A stretch of DNA of 64,000 nucleotides from Osedax fenrisi (Eukaryota > Annelida > Polychaeta > Sabellida > Siboglinidae). The stretch is from contig OZ025243.1 in NCBI GenBank assembly GCA_964019155.1, positions 29,911,871 through 29,975,870 on the forward strand. Reading direction: 5' to 3'. How positions within the stretch are numbered: the first letter of the stretch is position 1; the number at the start of each line of letters is the position of its first letter. A program made the translations under genes and the position numbers. Below are positions 35,578-49,612 of the stretch, piece by piece. The notes under the pieces are model-generated. The model saw only the letters and a list, made by a program, of their open reading frames with translations, was not told where the DNA came from and searched no databases.

Positions 35578-38097
35578 ATTCTCGAAATAGACGATGAACA
35601 TAATAAAATGTGTATTTGTTTGATTTATAGAGCACCATCTTTAGATTTTAATTCATTTTTATCTCTTAATAATTATATTACAACACATTTTAATATTACA
35701 AATAAAAACCTTTTTATATGTGGTGATTTTAATATAGATATTTTAAATTACACAAAATGCAATACAACTAAAGATTTTATAAATTCAATGAATGAAATTG
35801 GATGTTATAACCTAATTAACAGGCCAACTAGAATTACGAAAGATAAAGTTTCAATTATCGACAATATATTCTACAACAATGACTTTGCAAATGTTAATTC
35901 AGGTATAATAATATCAGATATATCAGATCATTTTCCTATTTTCACTATAATATCAAATAAAGTTAAGAAACATGAAAAACTAATTTATAAACTAATTAAC
36001 AATACAAGTGAATCAAATTTAAATTTACTTTGTAATTTTTTATCTGAAGTAAATTGGAATTTTATTGAATGTGATGATATGGAAATATCATGGAATTTAT
36101 TTCATAATTTTGTAGTAGATAAATTTAATAAATATTGTCCAAAAAAGAAAATTAAAACAAAAATGAAATCACTTAATCCGTGGATTACAATCGAAATAAA
36201 AAAACAATGCAGAAAAAAACAAAAATTATATTATAAATATCTAAAATCAAATACTATTGAATCATTAATTTTGTATAAAGCGTATAAAAACAATTTAACA
36301 ACAAAAATTAAGATTCTGAAAAAAAAATATTATTCTGAACTTATAGATAATGCTAAAAATTTAAAAGATACATGGAAAACAATAAATGGACTTATATCAA
36401 ATACATACATTCCCCTTTGCAACTCTTTTAATTTAAATAATAATATAATCATTAATACTAAATCAATTGCAAACGAATTCAATACTTACTTTAGTAATAT
36501 TGGAAAAAAATTAGATTCATCAATAGACAAAACAGAAACCAACAATTTTATCAAATATCTTAACATCCCAAATAATTCCAGTTTTTTTTTATCTCCCATC
36601 ACTTCTAACGATTTAATAAATGTTTTTAACAATTTTAAACCGAAAAAATCACTAGATACTTTTAATTTTAATATGGATTTTCTTAAAATCATATCTCCAT
36701 ATATACTGCACCCGTTACTGTATCTTTTTAATAAATCTTTTTCATCCGGTATAATACCATTATCGTTAAAATCAGCAAAAGTTGTACCATTTTATAAAAA
36801 TAAAATCAAACATGATTTTAATAACTATAGACCAATATCGTTAACTAATCAATTTTCTAAAGTACTTGAAAAAATATTTTACAAAAAAATAATAATCTTT
36901 TTAGAAAAACACAATATTATAAATAACTCACAATATGGATTTCGTAAAAAATTAAATACAACTGATGCAATATTTAATCTGCAATCACAAATTACCAAAA
37001 GTATTAATTCTAATAAAATATGTGCATCTATCTTTATTGATTTCAGAAAAGCATTTGATACGGTAAACCATTCAATTTTAATTAAAAAGTTAGAAAATAT
37101 AGGCATCCGTGGTATACCACTAAAATGGTTAAAAAATTATTTATCTGATCGATCTCAAATTGTATTATATAATGATGTATACTCAGACATAGCTACTATA
37201 AATTGTGGAGTACCCCAAGGAACTATTCTTGGACCTATTTTATTTTTAATATATATTAATGATTTAGTAAATGCATCTAATATATTTAAATTTACCATGT
37301 TTGCTGACGATACCACATTATTTATTGATGATAGTTCAATTGTTTCATTATCAAGAAATATAAATATGGAATTATCAAAATTAAATAACTGGTTTATTGA
37401 TAACCGGTTATCATTGAATACTGATAAAACCAATTACATTCTATTTAATTGTAAAGAAAACATGAATATACAAATAAATAAAAATAATATAAAAAGGGTA
37501 ACACATATAAAATTTCTTGGTGTAATTATTGATAACAAACTAAGTTGGAAATATCATATTTCATATCTAAGAGCTAAACTGAATAAAATAATCTGGATAA
37601 CTAGTAAAGTCGCAAGATTATTAAATTTCAAAGCTCTAACAATGATATATAAATCTTTATTCCTTCCTCACATTAATTATGCTAATATAATATGGGGCAA
37701 TACATATATATCTAATACAAATTGTATCCTGTTACAACAAAAAAAAATGTTGAGAATAATTTGTAATAAAAAAATTCATGACCATACTAATATTTTATTT
37801 AAAAATATAAATACTCTTAAATTTTGTGACCTTGTTGAAAAAAACACTAGTATATTCATGTACAATAAATTCTACTCGTCTTCATCATTATTTTTTAAAA
37901 AGAAAAATATAATATATAATATTCGTGATTCCTTAATTTTTGAAATAGAATTATGCAGAAAAAATTTCTTATTATTTTCTTTAGTTTTTAATGGACCAAA
38001 AACATGGAATAATATAAACTCTGACATAAAAAAATCAAAATCAAAATCAATTTTCGCAAAAAAAATTCATGACAAATTCATCGATAATTACAATTAA
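35578..38097 (+). CDS. LINE ORF2, N-terminally truncated, intact reverse transcriptase
   Basis: About 839 codons of uninterrupted LINE coding sequence. The endonuclease starts midway: MCICLIYRAPS, GDFNIDIL and ISDHFPIF are present, whereas the N-terminal RSL and ETW blocks are missing. The middle region carries NPWITIEIKK. The reverse transcriptase shows NYRPISLTNQFSKVLEK, FIDFRKAFDTVNH, GVPQGTILGPILF and the catalytic FADD, followed by the FLGVIIDNKLSWK and YANIIWGNTY thumb-region blocks. The C-terminal block is GPKTWNNINSDIKKS. No stop or shift was found, so truncation occurred on insertion and the copy is young. It has no natural start codon and is not expected to be expressed as an active protein. 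Confidence 0.85.
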   Translation: MLEIDDEHNKMCICLIYRAPSLDFNSFLSLNNYITTHFNITNKNLFICGDFNIDILNYTKCNTTKDFINSMNEIGCYNLINRPTRITKDKVSIIDNIFYNNDFANVNSGIIISDISDHFPIFTIISNKVKKHEKLIYKLINNTSESNLNLLCNFLSEVNWNFIECDDMEISWNLFHNFVVDKFNKYCPKKKIKTKMKSLNPWITIEIKKQCRKKQKLYYKYLKSNTIESLILYKAYKNNLTTKIKILKKKYYSELIDNAKNLKDTWKTINGLISNTYIPLCNSFNLNNNIIINTKSIANEFNTYFSNIGKKLDSSIDKTETNNFIKYLNIPNNSSFFLSPITSNDLINVFNNFKPKKSLDTFNFNMDFLKIISPYILHPLLYLFNKSFSSGIIPLSLKSAKVVPFYKNKIKHDFNNYRPISLTNQFSKVLEKIFYKKIIIFLEKHNIINNSQYGFRKKLNTTDAIFNLQSQITKSINSNKICASIFIDFRKAFDTVNHSILIKKLENIGIRGIPLKWLKNYLSDRSQIVLYNDVYSDIATINCGVPQGTILGPILFLIYINDLVNASNIFKFTMFADDTTLFIDDSSIVSLSRNINMELSKLNNWFIDNRLSLNTDKTNYILFNCKENMNIQINKNNIKRVTHIKFLGVIIDNKLSWKYHISYLRAKLNKIIWITSKVARLLNFKALTMIYKSLFLPHINYANIIWGNTYISNTNCILLQQKKMLRIICNKKIHDHTNILFKNINTLKFCDLVEKNTSIFMYNKFYSSSSLFFKKKNIIYNIRDSLIFEIELCRKNFLLFSLVFNGPKTWNNINSDIKKSKSKSIFAKKIHDKFIDNYN

Positions 38098-38149
38098 TCC
38101 AATAATTCAAACATTTACATTTATAAAAAAAAATATTTTATCTTTTCTT

Positions 38150-38469
38150 TTATGTTATAATTTTCAACCTGACATTTATATAAAAATTGTTTTTATTACT
38201 CTTCTAGTAAAATAACTATGTTTACCCTTTAGACCTATATATAAAAATAACAAACTTTAAAAAAAGAATCATTTTATTCTTATTGACTTTTATAATAAAA
38301 TATATATTTTTTTTAATCCTTTTAAACTTTTATATAAAAATTATCCTCATTTTTTTGCTCTTTTATTCTCAGTTATAATTTTAAACTTGACCTTTATATA
38401 AAAATTTAAAAAATCCTTACAAAATATTTTTTAATGACTTTAATAAAATAATTTGTTTTTAACTTGACC

Positions 38470-38510
<41 letters not shown>

Positions 38511-38695
38511 ATAATGTTAATCTTCTTACTGCCTTTTATAATACAATATTTTTTTGTTAATAATTTTAGACTTCTATATAAAAATTATAATCATATAAAA
38601 ATTAATAAATAGTTATTTTATTTATATTCTAATGACATTTATTGAAAATTACTTTTTATCACTTTTGACTTCTATATAATTTTTATTTATATTTT
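38150..38695 (+). repeat. Repeated TTGACCTTTATATAAAAATT motif in LINE 3' UTR
   Basis: Variants of (A)ACTTGACCTTTATATAAAAAT occur at least eight times at irregular 45-100 bp spacing, near 38165, 38231, 38286, 38326, 38388, 38462, 38568 and 38667. The A/T-rich spacers between them differ. Confidence 0.65.
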
Positions 38696-38904
38696 TTTTT
38701 TATAAATCTTAGTTTGTTGTTTTTCAGTATAGTTTCCTCATCTTTTTATTTATTATATTCGTATTATTATTTAGTATCGAAATTTAAATTATTTTAATGA
38801 TGTTTTTGTATTTTTATTTTTTTATACCTATACTAATTTTATTTATTTTTATCTTTTATTTTATAGTTTATTTAATTATTAAATGATGAATTAATCAATA
38901 ACGA

Positions 38905-39054
38905 GTTGACAGATATCACAATTTTATCATATTATATTTATCTTAGTGTAAACAGGAAGTCAACCTTATTATTATTATATATATTTTATATTCCAAAATA
39001 TTCACATTCCATTATATTTATATAATGGAATTAAATTATTTGATATCTGTCAAC
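38905..39054. repeat. Inverted repeats near the LINE 3' end
   Basis: GTTGACAGATATCA (38905-38918) is exactly inverted as TGATATCTGTCAAC (39041-39054). Inside it ATTCCATTATA/TATAATGGAAT forms a second hairpin near 39006-39031. The structures may form the LINE RNA 3' end, or the region may be a small separate element. Confidence 0.6.
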
Positions 39055-39480
39055 AAGTTAAATTAAGGGTAATTGTCTCGACAAGCAGCAATGCTTCTAC
39101 AATTACCCAGGTACTTGTACCTAAATCTGATAATAATAATAATAATAATAATATATATATATAATATATATGTGTTTGTGTATTTGTATGTATGTGTATC
39201 TAATATATACTATCTATAGATACATCAGTATTATAAATAGTAATTGATTCATGAGAATTATCATAATATAAATATTATTCTCAACATAAATAAGATTATG
39301 AGTGATGGATATATATATATAAATCCAAATATCCAATAATAGAATACATATTAATAAAACACATATATGTGTTTTACATGTATACAACCTATATGCATTA
39401 TTGCTATATTATTGTATGGTGTAGTATGTAATACAAATGATATTAGAGTTGGTGTGTAGATACACGTAACTACAGGTAAC

Positions 39481-40521
39481 ATGTCATCATTATTACCACA
39501 GAGACCCGTTGTATATGCATCTCATGTATTGAAGACTAGTGTATCCTGCCTTCCTTTGCCTACTTTTCATCGCAAGAAACATTCCACTCCATCTAGACAC
39601 CATCTTGTTCATCACAATGTCAAAGGTTATACATATACACACATACATATACAATATATACATTATAATATAAGTATACTTATATAAATATATTTACATA
39701 TGTATATAACAAATTATAATTTGTAACAATTCTGAGATATATAGAGTTATACTAGATAAACACCGCTAATTCAGACATTTTATAAATGATAGTTTGGTTC
39801 GTACCTATGTAAACCCTTTTAATAATACTATTATATGTCAGAAATTAGATATATCAGACACATTTTTCCATCCGTTGAATTATAATATATCAAGAGTTAA
39901 CTATACACACATATATATATATATATCATATACATCTAAAGGGAAAAGCCCTATATATATTATTTTATAGTCTTCGATATTTACATTAGTATATTAATAA
40001 ATAATAAAATAAATAGATTAGTAATACAAATATGTATTCAATATGTACAGTTCACAGACTACACATAAACTATAGAATATATATATAATTATTAGTACAT
40101 AGATATATAATATTTACATATCTTTGTATATATAAAAATAAACATTCAATTCAATATATAATATAATATAATTATAAGAATATATTCTCAGAGTTATATA
40201 GATTTATAAGTTTATAATAATTATTGGTAGGTTATACATATTATTATGACTTCGACCTTGACCTAAAATGGATAATTAGTTAGTCTAGACCATCTACGGG
40301 ATATTCCTTATTATTAAATACGTATTTATAGCAAGTAAACCAATAATAAAATGGCCGCTTAATTACTAGGATCGATAGCATCGTCACGTAGTAGCGAATT
40401 CGAGAGCGCTTCAACTTCCGGTAATAATAACAATAACAACAATACTAATAATAACGGAAATACGGCATATAGAGGGCGCTGTCATACGATGTCGGATATC
40501 TCAGATCTTTCTCCTAATAAA
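39481..40521 (+). CDS. TRIM-NHL exons 1-2: N-terminal low-complexity region
   Basis: Exon 1 (39481-39625) encodes 48 codons plus one base, basic and His/Ser-rich. Exon 2 (40370-40521) completes the split Gly codon and encodes a Ser-rich stretch, an Asn-rich run and SDISDLSPNK before a strong GTGAGT donor. The phase-1 junction restores the frame exactly and supports joining them. No fold is expected here. The exon 2 acceptor has a weak pyrimidine tract. Confidence 0.75.
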
Positions 40522-40900
40522 GTGAGTGAATCACAATAACTGTATAATACATATACACGCCTATTGATTGCGTAATAATCATCGTCATTGTTTAGTATGC
40601 AATAATTCGTCCGAATACATGTGACTTTTTGAACTGTTCATTATGCAACCAGAAATACCAGAAACCTAAGGTTATTAATTATTAATATTAGTCGATATTT
40701 ATGTAATATTAATAATGTTGTACTACACGCGCTCTAACATTATATATACTATATACTATAGTATGCCTCTACAATAGTTAAGTATTGCGTAATTAAGTAG
40801 CTTGATTAAGTAGCGTGTTGTATATGACACTTGTTTTACTAGCTTACATATGATTCTGAACCTGTGTTTCCTTTTTTATTTCATGATGTCATATTTATTA

Positions 40901-40935
<35 letters not shown>

Positions 40936-40952
40936 TTATTTATTTATATATA

Positions 40953-40991
<39 letters not shown>

Positions 40992-42712
40992 TGTCCTTAA
41001 TATACTCATTCATTTCTAGCAATAAATCAATATTACATCTAATAAGTAATATATTCCGACAAATGCAATTTATCATCTACAGATATTACCATGCATGCAT
41101 ACGTTCTGTGAGAGTTGCTTACTTTCTGATATACCAGCACATAGTATCGCTGCTACGTGTCCTCTATGTGATCAACCTTCTATTCTACCACCAGGTGGAG
41201 TTACCGCGTTACAGGTTAACAATCATACAGGTAGGCTCTTAGCCTATATATATATACTACTTCCCTATTCCACTTTCGAAATCCTACTGAATCTCTCTAT
41301 GCATCAATGTTTAACTTACCCTACTTATATTTCTGGTTATTCACTCGATTTAATTTGTTGTAGATATCATAGTAGTTTTCAGTTTATCACTGATTTTTGT
41401 AAATCTGACTTAATTATCGATCATATTCTAATAACTTGTAGATTAGTTCTTCTTTATTCCACCTTTATAGAAAAAAAATTCATTACCTACTGAAATTATA
41501 GATATCTTGATTATGATTGTTTTGCCTAGGAACTTAAATTACTACTATAAGTATACTTTCACTATTTTGTTCCATTGATTTACTCAATGATTCCCTGACT
41601 TACTTTATAAATTACATAAAATCTAGTATAAACTTTATAAATATTTTTCTCAGTTATTCTATTAATTGCAGATATATAACATAACTATGTAGATTATAAA
41701 TATATATATATATTTAAAATAATATATTAAATATGTAAAGAATATCGTAATTTATAAATATTATATGAAAATATATATTGAATATTTTTTTTACAAAACA
41801 CTCTTTATAGGGCTATAATGGATTATATATAATTATAGTCGTATTGTTTAAATTTTCTAATTTTAAAATTACATAATTATACCTACATTTATTTTTTAAA
41901 TTCAAATATGAAAAAAAAACATTTCTCAGCAACTATATTCCCTTAATGTATCGATAGCAACGTTAATCTATTATTCTTATTTACCATGTGTTCTCATAGT
42001 TTCTCACAACATCTCGTTATGATTACACAGAACAATGAATTCGTGGCCAGCCTTACCGATGATATGAGCACCTGCGAACATAGCATGATAAGCAAGATGA
42101 CAGTGTCGTGTAGGCAATGCGTGATATCCATGTGTGAATTGTGCGCCAGACTTCATGATCCTGATCATGATGGTAGTATTATATGTGATGTTACCGTAAT
42201 AATGTATTACTAATAATTAATAAAGTCAATAATTAAATTATTAATAATTATTATATAATTATTAAGAATTCAATATTATAAAGTGAAATTAATATTAGAT
42301 TTATAATAATATATTTCCCATTATTAAATTGTATATATATATATATATATATATATAGCTTAAACTAATACATATATTCGTATATATATATTTATATATA
42401 GTCCAGTATACAATATTACATATGAATAACAATATATAAAAAAATATTGATTAATATTAACATAAGTTACCTAACTACATATGTTAATATAAGCTGATAA
42501 GTAACATTACAATATTGTAAACAACTATATTTATATAAGTGTATTTTTTGTATGTATATGTGTATATAATACACTTTTTAATATGAAGTATATATATAAA
42601 ATGTATTATAAACTTTTTACATATATAATTAACTAGTAGTTTTTTAATAACTGTATTAAAATTATTAAAATATTAAACAAAAAATAGGATAACCTATATA
42701 TAGGTATTTATA

Positions 42713-42751
<39 letters not shown>

Positions 42752-44262
42752 AATTAAAAATAGGCATATATGAAGAATAGTATAGAGGAATAACCAATGT
42801 GGTTTATTAACCCAACATCAATAATATATTTACATTTATAAAAATAAATATATTATTTAAATTATAATAATTATGTATATATATATATATTTTTTAATAT
42901 TTTCAAAATAATATAATCCATTATATGAAAATTGTAGTTATGTTATACTATATATATATATAATATTAGGAAAATTGAGATAGTATACTATCTCTAATAC
43001 AGGTTATAAGAGTTACATAATTTCTAAACGCCATGCAAGAAGTATGCTCGATTATAAGCGAATTCATGTTATAATATATTGTAATTATAATTACTAATAT
43101 ATTCAGTTTGCGTTCCGATGTCCCCGGATGAGAATACACCGTCAAGGTCACCGAGAAGCGAGAATAGTCGTTCATCGACCATCCTAGTGTGCAGAGGTCA
43201 TAACGACACGCCCCTTTGTTATTACTGTAGAGATTGCGAAACGGCGGTATGCGTGAATTGTACGGAATCTAGTCACAGGGACCACGATTGTGTAGGCCTC
43301 AATGAAGTCGTGGAGGAGAAGAGGGTTTGTTTTGTAATATTGATTAAGTAACATATAATTATATACAGTCAGCACTAGCTAACGCATACACGCTGATATT
43401 TCTGACTTTTTACAAATGTTGGTTTGATTTGTATCTATATAAATACATGTGATAATAATTCGATTTATCAAAAACTCTATACATCAGATACATTTTATCG
43501 GTACCTTCGAGTTTGAGTAAGCGATAGTTAAACGTATAATATATTATAATTATTATACATTATTTCATTAATTATTTACCTACAGAAATCATTAGAAAAT
43601 CTATTGGAAAGTAGTAAGCAGAAAATTCCTAACATGCAAAATACTGTTGAAAAATTAGAGAAGGTTACAGTGTTATTAGGAATATATAGAAAATAAAATA
43701 TATTAAATAAATAGTATAATTATTAACTTTCATTAATAATAAGCATTTCAATAATTGTATTTTTATTATAATATATTGATAGAGATATTAATTTAATACA
43801 TAATATATGAATATAAATATAAAGAATGTATACATTCTATAAAATATCAAATACAATACACTCTATGCAATATAAGTATACTTAACATATATATGTAGAT
43901 ATAGTAGTAGCGGTATTATGATAACACTGACATGCCCCGCCTCCCTTCCTCCCTGCCGTTAGATATGTGGATCTCTTGACGACAACTACCAGAGAGCTAG
44001 ACTATCTGCTGACCAGACATTCCACAGTCTAGAGTCTCTACTAAGACAACGTCACCATGCTATCAGCGATCTGTTGGAGACAGCTTTCCACTCTAAGCGA
44101 TGTAGTGTCCAGCAACAGGTACGTATTCACCATGGGGGACTCTATGTATACACTCTATTCATTGTTATAACATTATCGGTGATTTAAAACTGAAACAGAT
44201 GACAATTGTGTAAAAAATATTCATTTGAAAATATATTCTATTTAATTAATAATATAGTATTA

Positions 44263-44311
<49 letters not shown>

Positions 44312-47300
44312 GTGTGTGTGTTATGTTTACTGATTAAATGACTAGCTACCTATACTAACAATCGCGGTTCACTATTATCAGATAGCTGACATTACTGTTC
44401 TGATGAGAAATATGAATAATTGTGATACATGCACTAATGTAACGCTAGACAATGGAACAGATACCGACATCCTAGTTCTAGGAAAAGAGGTTGTTATATA
44501 ATAGTATTCGTTAACTTACGAGATTCTCGTTATTTCCCATTGTTTCCCGCGAGAGAAAGAATGTATTATGTAAGATTACATACATTAGATTATAAACGTA
44601 AACAATGATTATTCATCACCCCATCTTACATCATCTAACATTAATACTAGTAAAACACCTCGGTTACGTGAGCAATTCTATTTATAGGTGACCGAGAAAT
44701 TCAACAATATCAAGAAAAAGTCCAGCATTCATCCCAATATGAACCACCAGTTCTCATTCGATTCAGATTCTATAAATATAATAAAGAAACAGTTATCAAT
44801 TCTAGGTTGTTATTCAATTATTATGTATATTTAATTAAGTATTCTGTTTTATACTTACAATGTACATTTTGCATATATGATATATCAATATTAATATAGA
44901 ATATATAATTCTATTAGTTACATTAATTTAACCCTAAAATAGTATTACATTTAATGACGGTCATAAATAAAGATACATTAAGTGCTATATTTAGGTACTA
45001 TGTAATGTACATGTATATTCTATTGAGTGAAGTAACTAATCTACACCGTACTGAACTGCTACAACCCGTTAATACATACAATGATACTACCTCCATAGGA
45101 AGTGTGGGTTTAGACGAAGGATTGCCCGTGTATACGGTGGTATCGGGTGCAGCTATTAAACGTTGCTATTGTCAACGTAAGTGTCATATTAGAGTGACAG
45201 TCAGGGATGAAAACTCGTGCGATGTTAAACTGAGAGATATCGCAGATCTACATGTCAAGGTCAACTCTCATTACGTCATATCAATGTCACTCACGTAATA
45301 ACAATATTAATATATGGAAGTAATAACACTTTTATTACATTATTGTAATATTTATTACATATATGTTATCTTTAAAATAGTATTTATTTAATATTCATTT
45401 ATTATTCAATTTATACTCAATGTTATCATCATAAATATAAACAAGTATTATTCTGTATAATTCAAGCAGGAATTACGATATGAATATTCGGATAATTAAA
45501 TTAATCTGAATATATTATATATAATATAACGTGTGTCATGGCATATGCATATGATATGTTATATAATATGTTATATAATAAAGAATGTATATGTGATACA
45601 GATTCTGTATATGAATAATACTTAGATTGTTTATATAAATTAACATATTAATGCCTGCATGTATATTACACAGTGTACATGAATTTACATTGTACACGCA
45701 TGTATATACATATATTATACACATACTACTTATATTTGAGTTATATTTTATATATAAATAATGACTCATTCCTTTACCACATGGAAACACTCACTTTAAC
45801 AGATAACTAAGGAGCTAGTTGATGACGTCAGTCACGTGGAAGATGTAACCATAGCAACCTCTATACATATCGAAAGAGTTAACGAAGCTTGTTTTGAAGT
45901 CACCTATATCATAGCTAATCCTGGCGTGTGTTACATACATATATATCTGTACGGAGACCCCATTAAAGGTACGATATGTATACGTGTGTGTGTGTGTGTG
46001 TGTTTATATGTGTGTGTATGTGTGTGGTAAACGTTTATATTAACGTTGATTAAATATGATCTAATTACGTTTAAAATACTTAGAAGTATTTAATTTGATA
46101 AACTTTAAACATGGTAAACTTTAAACATTACCTGTAACGTTGCACGTGGTTTAGATTCGCCGTTCAAGATAGACGTATACGAGGATAGTTACGTGAGACT
46201 ACGTTCGCGGTCTACATCGCGAATACCCACTAAAACAATGGTACTATTGTCTCCCCAGACCGCCCCTTCCGTGATGTCCACTTCTTCTAGTGGTAAGAGA
46301 AGGGCTCTCAAGAGACCGTCTAGCTGTACTTCGCAGAGAATGTTTGTAATGAATAACATAACATACATCCACACATAACATACATCCAGCAAACACTGAA
46401 TACATCCTCAAACCATAGTACAGCCAATGTGCACACAATATATGTAATGATGAACTTCATATGTCATAGTGATATATCAATATTGAATGATAATGTTTCT
46501 AGGATGTGCTAATGTTGTATAAATAATACTATAGTTTTCTAAAATTATGATGATTTTAAGGGAGTTATGGTGATGTTCTGAATATGTCCTATTTATATAA
46601 AATGATATTCTGATGATTTTATTTAGAATTCAAATGTTTGCTGGGGATTATATATTAATAAATATAGTATTTCACTTATGTAATATCTACTATAATCCTG
46701 TGTATCGTGAAACAGACGAACTTTTGGATTCTTTACAACTGATGACGATCTGTTAGCGAGAATAGGAGAAAAGGGTCGCTCTAGAGGTCAATTCACTAAT
46801 CCGCAAGGTGTCGCCTGTTTCTCCAATGATTCAGAATTCAAAAATGATATCACATTATACATAACCGATTCTAATAACCAATGTGTGCAAGCTTTTAGTA
46901 TGGAAACTGGTGAATTGAAAATGAGGTAATCAAATTCAATACAATTTAATAAATAGAAAAAGTTGTTTTAACTAAAATAAAAATTCTCTAAAAAGTATAC
47001 GTACTATTTATTATGTAATTTAAATATAAATTGTCTTATTTGTTATATTAAAGTTTAATATCATATGATTCGTAATATTAAAATAAATATATAATTACAT
47101 ATATAAATACATTTATATAGATTTTATATTCTCTAGAATATATGTCAACGTAAATACATATTACATAACATATTATGTATAACCAAGTAAAAACGTTGGG
47201 CTTTATACGTATTCATAATACTAAACATACTATACAACGTTCAATGTGCAATATACATACATTATTATTGGTGATTTATTAACTTGCACTGAATATATCG

Positions 47301-48064
47301 TCCATAGATTTGGTATACGGGGAAGGCTTCCTGGTCAGTTATTGCGACCCACGGGAATCACCGTAACACAACGTAATAATGTTCTGGTGGCAGACTATGA
47401 TAACCAATGTGTTAATGTGTATTCTGCAATCGATGGCAAGTTCAAAAGGTTCAATAATTAATATAGTAATCATCGCTACAATCAATATTATAATTGTGTT
47501 ATAATGGTGTTATAATATTGTATACAATACGATAGAGTATACTCCATATACACTATATATACACTACATATAGCCGTGTGCATTGATATGTGTATTTCGA
47601 TAACTATAACATATGTTTAATATTATCTGTATATATATTATTATATGACAGTTTGTATAGTATTCAGTATTAATTTTTTTAAATATCACTATTAATATTT
47701 CTGATATATATATATATATATAATTAATTACAAAATGAATAGTAAGATATGCAGTGGAAAATTACTAGGCCCTAAAGGTATTTGTGTAGACTCCAAGGGA
47801 AGAGTGATTGTAGTGGACAATAGAAGTAGTTGTGTTGTTGTGTTCTCTCCTACTGGCAAGTTCATCAACAAGTTTGGATGTAGAGGTTAATAAGAAATCA
47901 TATCTCCTTCTTATATATATATATATATATATATATATCAATCGTATATAGTATAACATCATATAACATGTACCCTTGTTAGTTCAAATAAACCTACAAA
48001 GATTTTAATCAAAAAACTTTATATATATTTATATATTCATATATGTGTATGTGTGTATGTTTGT

Positions 48065-48141
<77 letters not shown>

Positions 48142-49563
48142 GATGTGTATGTATCATATACTATGTGCATAATACTGACGTAATATACCCACGTAATAGG
48201 AAGTGGAGATCCTGAATCATATTTGGCCGGACCTCATTTCTGTTCGACAACTAGTCAAGATGATATCGTTGTCTCTGATTTCCATAATCATTGCATCAAG
48301 GTTGGCATGTAAACATACTTTATAACCATAACATGTTACTTGATATGTACACATACATAAGTATACTAGTTATAGTTACGCATGTAGTAGTTGATATCAT
48401 CTACTATTTATTATTTGTAATGAATGCTAATAATGGTGTAAATAGTGACTCTATGCATGTGCATGTTATTCTAGTGATAGTGTTTAAGAGTTTTGGATGT
48501 TGCATCTCATGTTAACGATTATATCTTCATGTATACTTATATTTCCACGTATACTTATATCTTCATGTATACATATATCATGTTAATAATTAGATATCTA
48601 TTGTAAAAGCCTATTTGCACAATGTGGTTATGATTAACAACCTGCGACCACTAAGGTTAAGGAGTCACCAACCCATATTTCTATTTCGTCAGTGTGACCA
48701 TACTTGTCAAACCATTACATTTATTACTGACATGATACTTCATGATACATGTTGATAGAGATAATTCATTGTAACCCAGGGAACTATGAAGGGGGTAGTT
48801 ATGAGATATACCTCGGATATGTGAGTATATGTATACGAAGTGTTAAAACGATGGTTGTGTGATATTTGTATTGGTAATAGGCAGCTATATAACTATCTGG
48901 TATCATGTTCATAAGTTAAATTAGCGTGGCTTAAAATATATGTTGTATACTTAGAGGTATTAATAAGCTTATATGATATATGAAAATGTTTTATATTCAT
49001 AAGTAATAATTGAGGAATATTTAATTTTATATACACTAGAATTATAACGTTATAGTACTATTATAGTACTATAATACATTGTATTTAAACTTATGTTTAA
49101 TTAATAATAAGAATTACCTTTCGGATAGTTTATAAGTTCGTTACAATATATATATATATATTTACTTTAGTATTATACAAACTACATGTTCTCATACCCA
49201 ATCACCATTATTCATTGAGATTTGAGAAATGAAATGTTGACCTTTATTTATAAATATTATAAGATAAAATTCTATAATAGTGATATAACGTAATAACTCA
49301 ATCGCTATAGCGATAATAGCTATATTATAATATAACTTAATATAACTTTATCACTAATATAATATTAACCCTAACAGGTTTATGATAGCGATGGCGTTTT
49401 CAAGTTTAGTTTCGGTAAGAATGGAGAATTAGCAGGTGAATTCAATGCCCCAACTGGAGTTGCCGTTGATAAACATGGCAATATACTGGTGGCGGATTGG
49501 GGTAACTCTAGAATACAGGTACGGAATGCGTATACATGTATAGTATTGCATTAATACTATTAC

Positions 49564-49612
<49 letters not shown>

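Larger units (their letters stand above)
35566..39152 (+). mobile_element. 5'-truncated CR1/jockey-like LINE (plus strand)
   Basis: The copy lacks ORF1 and the first part of the endonuclease but is otherwise well preserved. It has ORF2 codons to TAA at 38095-38097, a 3' UTR of about 1 kb with repeated short motifs and an internal poly(A) run of about 29 bases (38480-38508), and an (AAT)n tail at about 39129-39152. It is related to the LINEs at 0.3-0.6 and 1.1-5.0 kb. The 3' end lies about 330 bp upstream of the TRIM-NHL start codon, so it could affect that gene's promoter region. Confidence 0.85.

Noticed and set aside
41215..41493. Unspliced continuation of the RING exon to 41493
   Set aside because: This is intron read-through. 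Splicing at 41214 gives the correct linker into exon 5 and keeps the frame.
44954..45032. Upstream extension of the filamin exon frame to an ATG at 44954
   Set aside because: The frame is open there, but phase matching to exon 10 needs the acceptor at 45031-45032. The extension has no similarity to the family.
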